A stretch of 64,000 nucleotides of DNA from contig BGZK01000711.1 of the NCBI GenBank assembly GCA_005406025.1, forward strand, positions 1-64,000. The letters are read 5' to 3'. The stretch's first letter is position 1. Every line of letters begins with the position of its first letter. The position numbers and the translations under genes were made by a program. This document shows, in pieces, positions 49,901-61,900 of this stretch. Source of the DNA: Eumeta japonica (taxonomy: Eukaryota > Arthropoda > Insecta > Lepidoptera > Psychidae). The notes below the pieces were generated by a model. It was not told where the DNA came from. It saw only the letters and a list, made by a program, of their open reading frames with translations, and did no database searches.

Positions 49901-52900
49901 TCCCACAGTCGGGTAAAAAAGCACAGAACGGTGAGAAGTTTTCAAAACAATGTTTGTAATTTAAATTGATTACACTATATTTATTACGGCAATATCAAAT
50001 ATCTTTGCATATTTTTTGTTAGAAATGAAACACTTTTCAGGATTGGCAGAAGTTTACATTGTTAAGTGGTGATAAGTGATAGAGGTAGTCTTTCGAATTT
50101 ACCTTTGCTCAATTTTAAAACGCCGAAACGTAATTTCTACTTTAAATAAAAGTTTTCAAAAACGATTATCAACATCTAATCATGAAAGAGACCCATCATT
50201 TCCTAAAATCGCTTAATGAGTGAAATGAAATCTTTAAAATTTGCTTACACAATACTTTAATGCCCCTAATTTGAAATTTAAACAATTTTACTTATACTTA
50301 TTCAAAGATTTCATTGCACTATATTTATAAATAGTAGTTATAAATACATCACAGGTTTGCTCTACGAACATACGCTTCTCATTTCATGTTTGTCAAAGCA
50401 TATTTGTTAGACGTCGCTAAATGCCATCCCCTCGCTTCCGTTACCTCGTTCATGAAATTCCATCGTTACATGACGTCACGCCACCTGTCTTTCCCATGCA
50501 CAGACAATAACTCTCGCTCCGGCTACACAGATATGTGGAATTGCTCATCTCTGAATATTAATCCTTAAGCTCTATCTATATATCCAATAAATACAAACTT
50601 CATTTGGGATATAGTTATCTCACGTGTAAATAAAAGAAAACTTTCATTAATACATACAAATTTTTCCCAGCGCCAACGGATGTAGTGGATGTAGTGATCA
50701 GGCCAATGCTCTAAGCGTGACCTGCATTAGCGTTAATCAATTCCTTTCTTACTTTTGGTTTCCATTCGGCCCACACGGACGTTCTTCGTAGATAATAAAC
50801 CAACGGAGTTGCAAAACGAAACAAGTAGGAAACTCTAACTAGCTTTTAGTTGCGACTTCGTCCACATGGGCTTGGTTCGACAGTTCAGCTAAACGAAAAT
50901 TCGCCACCTATCCAGTTTATGTCATACAGAAGTACAGAATTTTCTAACATTTTGTTTTTTTAATGAAATGAAAATAAAATGTATTAGATTCTCACTTCCA
51001 AATGTAAGGCATGGATTCGGAACTATTTTAGTACGTAACAAAGAATTGGAGTTTGTTAATGCTACCGTGTCCTTGGGAATCACTGTAGATAACAGGTTTT
51101 AATGGGGTCCTCACTTAAGTAAGTTGGCGAAAAGGCTTAGCTCTGCCGCCTATGTATTCAAACAAATAAGAAATTTATCAGACGTCGAAACTGCTACATT
51201 GGTTTTTTTCAGCTGTTTCCATAGTCTAATGTCGTAAGGCATCTTGCTCTAGGGAAACGCCGCGGATGTTCATAGAATTTTCGTGCGGCAGAAGCGGGCC
51301 GTTCGCGCGATTTACAAGCTCGGACCTAGTGCATCTCTTAGAAATAAGTTTAAGGAAATTGGAATTTTAACCCTGGCATCTCAATTTATTTATGAAACTT
51401 ATTATATGTAAAAAAATTAGAAATGTTCAAAAGAAATAATAGTCGACATAGACTCAATATCAGAAATAAAAATAAACTGATTTCACATGTCAGTCAACTA
51501 AGTAAAGTCACAAATTCATTAAAGGCTTGGTATTTGTTTTGACTATGTTTGAATAAATTAGAAAAAGAAGTACCCTTAAGTTTCTTGCTCGTTCTTCTTG
51601 AGGGAAAACTGTCTTCTAAACGAGCGGTAAAGTTTAAATTCGCAAAAAATTGTTTTGATCAGCGTAGTATATTCCTGAATTACGTTTGTTTTTTTAAACT
51701 CATTAATTTCTACTTTATTTAACAAACATAACATATTCTTTATTATGAGCGAGGTGAAAATTAAATACGAATAGATGAGTTCAGTGTCACACAACACCAC
51801 AACGCCGTGCCGCACTCGACTGTCAAAAATTTGATTTTTCAATTGAAAAAGTGAGGTTGTCCTACTTCTCTTACCATATTTCCTTGGCTTCCATGATATG
51901 ATTTTTACTTGCTTACTAAAATCAAAGAAAACTTGAAAGGTAAGGAACGTGAAAGAAAGAAGATGCACTGCCTGACTTTCTACTTTCAAAATTTCTGAGA
52001 TATCTGAAAAAACATGGTCAAAGGTATTTATCAAATAGTTTGAACGTATGGAAATGTGCACACATGTTCAGGGTGAATACTTTGAAAACAAATAATAGTA
52101 ATAAATAATAAATGTTAAAGTTTTTTGTATTTAGTTTTATTTGGTATTATACCCATCGTAGTGTTTAAAGTATAGGTCTGACCTGCCGTAGCGATTAGCG
52201 AAACTGAATATTGAGTCAGAATTAAATAGCCTCTTCCACAATCTTGTCTACGTTAAACGAATATTTTTTTAATTATTTCGTTCTTCCCCATCGCAGATCT
52301 CACCCCATGCTATTTATTAGAACTAATTTTATTTACGTAATAGAACACCACATATATTACGTTAATTGTTTGAAATTAGTTGTAGCCTGCGCGCTTACCG
52401 GAGGAAATATAGACAAATAAGATGTGTACGAGGAGCAGACATTAAGCATAAATCTCATTCGCATTACGGAGAAACAGACGTAGTACTTTGACAAACTTTC
52501 GCAAGCAGCTTCGCGTGCGTAATAAGGAAATATGTCCCTTCATCTTTCACGGCGACTTACCTCGGCCGGCCGCGGTACCGGGCGGCGAGCGAAATCGGTG
52601 TGAAGACCGAGGTCAGATTCGGATTTGCCTGTATTCCAAATAGGTTCAGTAATTTTGACACGCTGCGGCGTTACGTTAGGTTCGACCTACATAATGTCTA
52701 ATCTTATCTCTCATCTCTACTCCATATGACCTTAGAAATCGTAATCATCTAGTTTTAATTCAGTCTCTTTTAAGTACTGATAAGTTTATTTCCTTTAAAA
52801 AATTATGGGAATTTCTATAGATAATTTGAGGAAAAATTTCGGGAACACATTAGTTTTATCGTTAAGTATATTAGATAATGCTATTGCAGATATTACGCCA

Positions 52901-55900
52901 TCCTGAAGCCGCTGTGCCTGACGTGGGAGGCGCGCTCGCGCCGGGCGCTGGTGGTGGCGTGGGTGTGCGCGGTGCTGGCCAGCCTGCCGCAGAGCTTCAT
53001 CTTCCACTTAGGGGAACATCCCGAAGTCAGAGGGTAGGTGTTTACGATTTGTATACTTTTTCATAAAATTACGCTTTTATATTAAAGATCGTATAGAACA
53101 ACTGTAAATTTTGGGGATTGTTTTTATTATAATTTTATATATTTACAAGCTCGTGCTTGTGTGTCATATACGCCACAAAGCTGGCATAGTCCACAGCTTC
53201 CCACACGCTATATAATATGATTGTCGCATATCTCCCTCGCTCCACTGGCATCCCTTTGTCGTTTCATGCACGCTCGCTGGTTTCGCTCGTAGAAGTTGAA
53301 AAGCCCGCCGCCGCCGCGACTGCTCCATAGATTGTCATGACGGATGCTTTGCCTTAGCTTTTATTTCTAGGGGAATTTTGTTTTTATAATAAATAAAACG
53401 GGTGTGTGCCTATGACCACACGACAGAAGTGAATATTTCCAAAAAACAAGACATTATTCAACGTTCATATATTTTTTTTTCCGCGCAATTAAAAATTTTA
53501 TATAGAATATAGACCATATTGTATTTTTTTATTGTATTACTTAGATTCTTAAGTGATTTCTCCCAGATGGTATTTAACCTCAAATTATTTGCTATATTAA
53601 CTAAATTTTAAAAATAATTTAATGACTCGGTATGATATGTTAAATTAGGAAACCTTATGCCACGAAAATAACGATTGAACATACAATAATACTTGATATT
53701 TATCAGGTTAGTTTTATAAATGCATAAATTTTAACAAACAATAACAATATTTCAATAAAAATAATTGATAGCGATAAAATGTAATTCTTGAATCTATGCA
53801 ATCCTCATTAGAGAGTGGTGACAGCCGATGACAGCCGCTGATGTCCAGGGTCGAGAACACCCGGTTCAGCGTCACAGCCTGAGCGTGACGGTGTGACGGT
53901 TTTTCGTTCACAGTTCAGATCGCGCTGTGCGTCTAAAGAAGTTTCCCTTCATTAACTAGTGAATGCCGGCGGCAATAGCGACACCCTTCTCCCACCCCCG
54001 CACACCCGCGCGCGAAGCACCCGCGACTCCTACACAAATATTGGTTTGCTATAGACGACATGACACGTGGTGATGGCGCAGTGCGGCAGCGACAGACTTG
54101 CTTACTTCTACGATTGCGCGCATTTAAAATTCATACCTTATTTAAATGTCACCAATGTGGTCTGCATGAGATTCGCTGGAGCATCTCTTACAGACTCCAC
54201 CCGCTCCGCTGGGCGTTATGAGTTGTGTAAATAGATAAACGAAAACGGTGAAGATTGTGCGTAAATCAAAAAATAAACACTCTAAAACCAGTCTGCAAGC
54301 GCCGCACGCGCCGCGTCGAGTAGTCCAAGTCCGTACGTTTAGTATTTTCTAACCGATACCCGGACAAAGAAAAAATTGTTCTTTTCATAAATGCATAGAT
54401 TAGCTTCAGTGCTTATCCTTCGATCACATTCGAATCTTTGAGTGATTCGTATAGACTTAGGTTATGTTGCGAAACAGGGCATAGGGTTCTTTTCATATGA
54501 AATAATATTTTTGTATTAATATCAGAGGAAAGATGATTAAAAAACATAAGCAAAATTATAAAATAAAATAATCTTTGATACATTTAAACAACAGCGAAGC
54601 GGGAGACACAGGCTAATTACAAATAAAATTCTAACTGTTCCGCCCCAATTGTACTAATTGTTAAATAAAATCCGACACTGAATTCGCAGAGCTCTTACGT
54701 AGTACGAAATTTCCGGGAACAGTTACGTTTCACATTGTTCGGTATCGCAAATTTCTAATTAATTAAAGATCTACAAACAAGGGCGCATGCCGATTCGCGT
54801 GAATTTACCTCGCGGCTGGCCCCGGCTCCTGCTGCGCCCGACGCCAATGGGCCGGTTAAGCTTTGCTTGTCATGTACAGCTCGGTACGTGGATCGAACCG
54901 AAGTCCTTAAAATATGAAAAACTAAGCAAATTAGAAAATTATTTTTACTATTATGGTTTTTCAAAATAGTATCCGTTGATATCAATACATCACTGCATTC
55001 GACGGAACCACTGAGAAAAACACTTTGCCCGCTCGAACTTAGGGGTCGTTTCGACGGTCTTTTCATGAGCAGCCCGCCAGCTGCTTCCTTGACGTCCTTA
55101 AACCACATTCCTCAAAGTTTTTTTTATTTTAGCAAAAAAATTAATATCGCATTGTACGAAGTTGGGGCTGTAAGGCGGGTGAGCCAGTATTTCTATACCT
55201 ACCTAACGTTCCCAAATTGTTAGGTATTTGTCTGGTGATATGTGGTGAGGCTTTGTCATGATAAAGGAGAATGATTCTTCTTCATCGTCGAGGTCACTTC
55301 TTCCGTTTTTTTTTTCCAAAACAAGAGGCAAACAATTGTTAGTGTACCGGTCTACAGTAACTGTTTTTTTATCGTCCAAAACAGTTGTTTCAGACCTGAC
55401 ATTTCGAAGAAAGAGGCCACCGTCTTTTTTCCCATGCCTCGAGCTCGTTTTACTTTAATAGGCAACTCCTCGAAAGGAAACACCCACTGAGTAGACTGTC
55501 TTTTGTAATCGTTATCGCAAATCCAACTTTCGTCACCTGTAACCATGTCGTATACAGCATTTGAGTCACCACTAATAAATCATTCCATCATTGTGATATC
55601 AATTAATACGACGCAGTTTTTTGAGCTTCGGTCAAATTATGAGGTTTCCATCGAGTACCAAGCTTCCTGACTGCTAAATATTTATGAAGAATTTTGTACA
55701 TTTGACTCATACCGGTGCATAAACTTGTCTGAATCTGCTAATTGGTCACTATTCTGTCAGTCTTCTATTGCGAGCTGCATAAGACTAATGTTGTCTTCGG
55801 TTGTCACCGCAGAAAGACGTTCCTCAAGCAGATTGTCAGTCAGATTAGTGCAACCTCGTTTGAACTCGTTAAATCAATTATGAACAGTGGCAAGGGATGA

Positions 55901-58900
55901 ATCTTTATCATTACAGACCAACCGAAGTCCGTTACAACATTTTTGTGGGTTTAAATGTCAATGAAAATCATAGAAAATCGTTGCACGAAAATACTGTCGC
56001 TTTAAAGTCATGATGACGTTAGACGTACAGTTTTCTTTTGCCGCTAATTCGTAAAAACAAATGAGAGATAAACACAATGTAGATAATAAAGGTGGCAAGA
56101 AGTTCCATTTTTTTATTTAAATATGTTTTACTATTTTATAATTTCTAAATGGCCAATCCTAAAAATTTTAAGTGTGCTCTGCCTATGGCAGTTGATGAAT
56201 GGTGTCGTGTGCAATATTTGCGTCAGTTTAAGTACTAGACTGGCATGACTTTAAATTTTAAACGTACCTACTAGAGAATCACGTTCACTGCTTATGTTAA
56301 TACAACAACTCCCGACAAATCAGTAATTTTTATATTTAAAACATAGTGCTTATAAAAATTTAGTTATCAATTGTTTGAAATGTGATCGTACATTGGTGTT
56401 TGTTCTTGTCTAAAGTCGAATGTTTATAAACGTTCCTTTTAAATATTTCATTGCTTATACATATATATCATTGCTTCTTGATGGGAAACAATATTCTGTA
56501 TAAGGCAACAAATAGGTTTAGGGTCTTTTCGGTATTCTAATAAAGTATTCATAATTTTAAGATGATCATTGATAATTATTACTGCATATTTTTTTACACC
56601 CTCCACGAGGTTCGCATATTAGGATTTTTAAATATTGACAACCCTTTTTCCTATTAAATACATTTTTTACTGAAATTAATTATCACCATAAGGTCTATTG
56701 TAACGATGTTGTTTAAAAAGCTTTCATATTAACCAATTTGTTTGTTTTCTACAAGTTTGAAATCTGTAATAAAATAAAAATAGAATATTTTTTACAATGA
56801 AATTCTTATTTTATTTCTACAAAATGCTTATTCCACAGAAGGGTTGGCAACGACTGCAGTTTTCTCTTCTTTGAAATATTTGCGTATTTCTTTGTCTCGC
56901 TGACATCTACCAGGCTTTTCATTCGAGTTCGTTAGTTTTGGATGTTTTTTTTTTAATTTGAAAACAATTTGATCCGCATTAATTTTTTTAGGGCGATCTT
57001 CGCTGAAATTAAATTTTACAGTTACTTAAAGAAGAAGGATGTGGAATTGATGTCTATGTTTTAATCCCGAATCATATTTAAGATCTCGGTCTTTAATATT
57101 ACAATTTTCTCAGTCCCACTCTTAAGTCATCGATCTAGGACATGTGATCGAACACCGAGTCAAAATATTTCCGGTATCAAAGTCTCTTAATAAAACTAAT
57201 TAGTTTTCGCGACTTCTTTTCGCACGCACGTTTCTCACGAATCCAATATAATGAACATGCAATAGAAGCCTTTTAGTTAGACCCGATAACCAACAGTCGC
57301 GTCGCATCCAACCCTTGCAGGTACTTCCAGTGCGTGTCGTACGGGTCGCTGCCGACGGTGAAACACGAGTTCGCCTACTTCCTGGTGAACATGACGCTGA
57401 TGTACGTGGCGCCGCTGGTGTCCACCCTGTACTGCTCTTCGGCAGCGCTGCTGGAGATCATAAGGCGCAGTAATACGACGCAAGGTAAATTCTAATCAGC
57501 CTTTTTTTTCAGTTCATCTAAACAAAGCATTTGGACCATTTGATTGGTGGTCTATTTTTTAAATAGTTGTATTTGCAATTACGGAACCAATGACAATACC
57601 TTTTAGTCTCTAAAAATCAGTCTATAAATACGCATACAATAGCGCTAATAAAATTTTTATTAAGCTGTTTAAAATATATCAAAAAGTTTAGAAGTTTTCA
57701 AGTGGTAAAGCCATGCCGTGGTCAACTCGTCTGCAGTACGAGATGGGCCGGTGGGACCGGTGAGACACCGCACGATCACAGAATACGAACGTGCAGTATC
57801 AGCTTCCGCTGTTAGGTTTCGTCCTGTAAGTGAGAAACGCACCGGTGACTCCTCTGAGGTGCGAGTGTCCGTGGATTACTCGTTCTCTGATGTCTCGCAT
57901 GCTTCTTTTCCCTTCGAAAATACTATAGAAAATTCGTTCTTCTTAAAATTTAACACGAGGACGTGTTTGCTACCCATAAACTTAACAAACTCCCGTAGGA
58001 GATTTTGATCATAAAATTATGTCTATAGGCCTTATTGTTATATTTTGTAAGAAAAGGAAGGTGTTTTCATACTAATCGACAACAAACACACTTTCGGCAC
58101 AAAATAAATATATTCAGAAAGTCCGCTGCTGCATGTACTCGATTTTAATTACCTACTCTCGGCCGAGCGCTCAGGGCTGGAGGGTTCGTCTTTTGAAGAA
58201 TTATATTTAACTAGTGTTTTTTTTTTTCTATTAACGTAAAACATTATTTTACGTTATTAGAAGATAAATAAATTTATTAATAAATAATTCTAAGCTACTT
58301 CCAGGAAGATAAAATTATTTTTGGCAAGAAAATAAATCGACATGGATAAAGTAGGCATTTTTAATTACTTCACATTTCATATTGATGACAGAAAAGAACT
58401 TCCGACGATAGTAGCGATTATTATATTTTATTTTAAATTGTTATCGTTATATTGTTTGATTAATAAATTCTCATTCTTAAGTAAAGTTTCTTATAAAAGA
58501 CCACTGGAGAGCAGGGACAAGGCACAGAAAACTACGGGTTTTATTTCAAGAGATTTTTTAAAATTTGAGAATTTATATAGTTTACTTTAAAGAACTGCAT
58601 AATTATCCTTCTATTAATTGAACGAATCGTACAAAGTTTGGATCGAATTATCATTTAAATTAAGATTAAATTTTGTGATTACTTTAAAAGAACTCTGTTC
58701 CAAAACTCCCACGATCACTTCAGTATTCTACATGGGTAATAGGGGTTTTGGAACAATATTTTTTGTTGTTTTCGTTCTAACAATGTTAAAATAGAGTTAG
58801 TATTAAAATCATATTAGCATACACGAAAATGGAGTGAGGACTTATCATTTAAGTGTTCTCGCTGGATACGCTTGAAGCATAATGTTCATCTGAAAAATCA

Positions 58901-61900
58901 GAACATTAATTAATATTTTTTAATCACTTTCTAATACGTAGGTGAAGTTGGGTAAAATTCATAAAATAAGCACTTTCGACACAGAAAGGAATATTTTATA
59001 TAAAAGAGTGTTGCTTTCGGAATATTTTATATTAACGTGAGATGCTAAGATATCGAGCTCGCACCACTAGTTTTCAAAATTAAGTATCTCTTACATTCAA
59101 AGTGAGTTTATTAATTCATTATGTTAATAAAGAAAATATAACGTAGATTACATTACAGTGCCTATTCTATACAAATAAAGTCATACATTCAATTTGGGTA
59201 CAACGGTAGTATTTGAAGGAATAGAGTTTAAAAATCTGTATAATAAAAAAATTTCAACAAGTGTTTTTTTATTATTACCTTTCTATGTCAACAGATAAGG
59301 AAAAAAAGTAAATGCACTATTTATAGAGGTACTTAGATATCTTGATACGCAGAAATCAAAATAGCGCTGCTTAATCGCAATCATTTTGTTGTCGATTTAA
59401 AAAAAAAGTAATATCACAACTATCTCTCGCGTGCGCCATTCGCAACTGACACGTTTAGAATGGTTTGGGAACCCTTTGTTCGGCCGGCGGCGCACGTGCG
59501 TCGTCGTTTGGCGCGCTTTGTATAGAGTACACCCTCTAATCCTTACTTATTTTGTGCTTTCGGCGAGTGCTCCGCACCGTATACCGATTTGATAATAGTT
59601 AATACTCTTTAGGGGTATAGTGTGACGGACCGGGCGCACGCGAATGAAGCGCTTAACGGCCCGTTTTTGGTTTTGCTGATCGATTGACTATTCGCAGGAG
59701 CGGCGCCTCGCCAACTTGGGTCGTCAAAATAATACCTCTAAACACTAGGTGTCTATAGAGGTGCAATGTTTCGCTTCCTATATACCGACACGTACGCTAT
59801 GTACTATGGTGAACTGTAGACTAGGTGCAGTACTGCAGTGGTGCAGGCTGAATGCAGCACGCAGCTGCATATTCTTATAGTATTTTTCACTATTCTCGGA
59901 TTTGTACTTATTAATATTGCTGAAATATTTGGTGAACAATAATTGAGCAATGTCATCGGTTTAATCAATTTAATGAAACAAATAAAGCTAAAGCATAATA
60001 CAAATGATGGTGACAAATATGAAAAGAAATAAATCAACAACCAAATCTATAGAAAATAAAACATGACGCCCAATAGACTTCTTAGGAAAAATTTTATATA
60101 GATTATTGTTTTCATTAGTAATAAATTGGAGATCTGCTCGCAGACGAGATGCGCCGCAGCGGCGTGGGCATCCTGGGGCGGGCGCGCGCGCGCACCCTCA
60201 ACATGACGGTCACCATCGTCATCGTGTTCTTCGCCTGCTGGTCGCCTTACTATTGCTACTGTCTATGGTAATTCACACATGATACCCTAATTTTTATATA
60301 ATTAACGAAACAGTGCAATATGTAGAGACTTGATTCGTTGTTTTTTTTTTCGATATTTCAATCGATTTTCCCGAATTTACAATTGCGCTAAGTATAAACC
60401 GAACTTACCAGTTTGGTACCGTTGACGTGTTACTACTGTCACTGCTTGTAAATTAACAAAAAATAATCTAAAATGTTTCGCTACAAATCTACGTTTCAGT
60501 GGGAGATACCTAATGTAGTAAAGTCGACACGCACGAGAGAATTGAATTGTGAGAGAGATATTTATTGATACAAAATATTAATTGTGTAAAATTTTTCTTA
60601 AGACGAGGCTTTATTACTTTTTCCATATTTTCGAAATAAATCGTTTAAAAGTTAAAGAGGAAATTTCACAAAAATAACAAATTTCAAAGTTAAAAAACCA
60701 CAAAATATACATCTAAAAAAATAATAAAGAGTATTTTATACAGTTTTACATGCCTATCCGACGACATCCCACACAACAGAGTGCTGGGAAAAAATTATCC
60801 CTGATTTTTTCATATGGAAATCTAACTTAACAGCAAACAGAAGATATTTAACCGCTAAATATGTTTTTGTAAATCCATTATATAATTATATTAAACACCT
60901 GACTGTATTATTTTACCAGAATTTGTGGAAAAATGACAGAGTTATCACTATAATCTGTTAGATTAAACTGTTAGTGTGACACTTGTTGATGCGTAGAACG
61001 GGGAATATGACACGATAATGGTCGACCAATCTATTGTGTAGTATAAAGAAATGGGTTTTTTCCTAAACGTGCCGACGAGAATAGACTATAATCGTCTTTG
61101 TTTAAAAATAATGATGACCTCGAAAAATAAAAATAACCTCGACTAGCCATTGCCGTGTTCTAGTTGCAATTCTAGTCTAGTATACCGCTTTTATAATAAG
61201 CAATCTCCTTTAATATTTTCAGGTTTGAATTTTTAGGGTGGTTGTACAAACACTCAGGCGCTAGTGTTACTTTTTATAGTTACGAGCCAAAATGGCGAAA
61301 AAGGAATCTTTATGGTTTCACTATGTCCGTCTATCAGCTCCGCCTGTCCGACCGCGTGTCACAGGCATTTAAAGGCACTAAAGGACTACGCAATATATAT
61401 TAATGACATTTGGAATATGGGTTATGGTATGGAGTATATAAATATGGATTATATATTATAGTCTTGTATAAGCCGCTACTTAGTTTGGTAGTTAAATAAT
61501 AAAAATAAATATTTCTAAGGGGGCACTCCATACATGTGACAGAAGCTGAAAAAATTCTTTTCAGCAAATATCAAAATGTGGCACATATTTCGACAGTCCT
61601 TTTAAAAGTACTTAATAGCAAATAAAATAGCACAAATTGTGTCCCCCTTTACCTTTTAAACCGTATGTCAAAAAAATATAAAAAAATTGCAAAGTAACTA
61701 TTAATAAATACTTTCAACAAAAATTATTATCAATATGACCGGATGTATATACTGTTTTTGTGTCATTGCCGAAAACCACGGCCCTCGACAAAAGGATGTA
61801 AATGTCAAGACAATATGCTTTTTTGGTGCACTTTAGTTTTCACTAGTTTAAGAGTACTTATAACATGCCCATAATGTCAAAACGAATTTATTAATGAAGT

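Larger units (their letters stand above)
42988..52889 (+). other. Intron 3 of the receptor gene, 9.9 kb
   Basis: The longest intron. It carries a PIF/Harbinger relic, a 23-bp perfect hairpin, a LINE relic and several GC-richer patches (45030-45140, 48010-48080, 52555-52600) with no recognised exon. Frames such as the 161-codon minus-strand one at 51576-52061 overlap LINE 3' sequence or low-complexity DNA and are not supported. Confidence 0.75.
53034..57320 (+). other. Intron 4, 4.3 kb
   Basis: Holds a mariner relic (54951-56011), a SINE-like copy (56817-56940) and GC-richer patches near 53950-54030 and 54290-54320. No other exon recognised. Confidence 0.7.

Noticed and set aside
51576..52061. 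Minus-strand open frame of 161 codons in intron 3
   Set aside because: Longest uninterrupted frame in the window, but its end overlaps LINE 3' sequence on the other strand. Composition is AT-driven (many F, I, K, L, S) and no motif or splice support exists.
53150..53330. Possible tRNA or SINE promoter signals
   Set aside because: The phrase AAAGCTGGCATAGTC recurs near 16126, but no cloverleaf or A/B box pair could be drawn.
53838..53920. Possible small exon or promoter in intron 4
   Set aside because: GC-richer and with a short frame at 53714-53911 on the minus strand, but no domain or splice support.
57718..58008. 96-codon plus-strand frame in intron 5
   Set aside because: Falls within an unclassified repeat shared with 6757-7085. 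No host protein features.
61264..61461. 65-codon frame in intron 6
   Set aside because: Wholly within a dispersed repeat that is also present at 1107.
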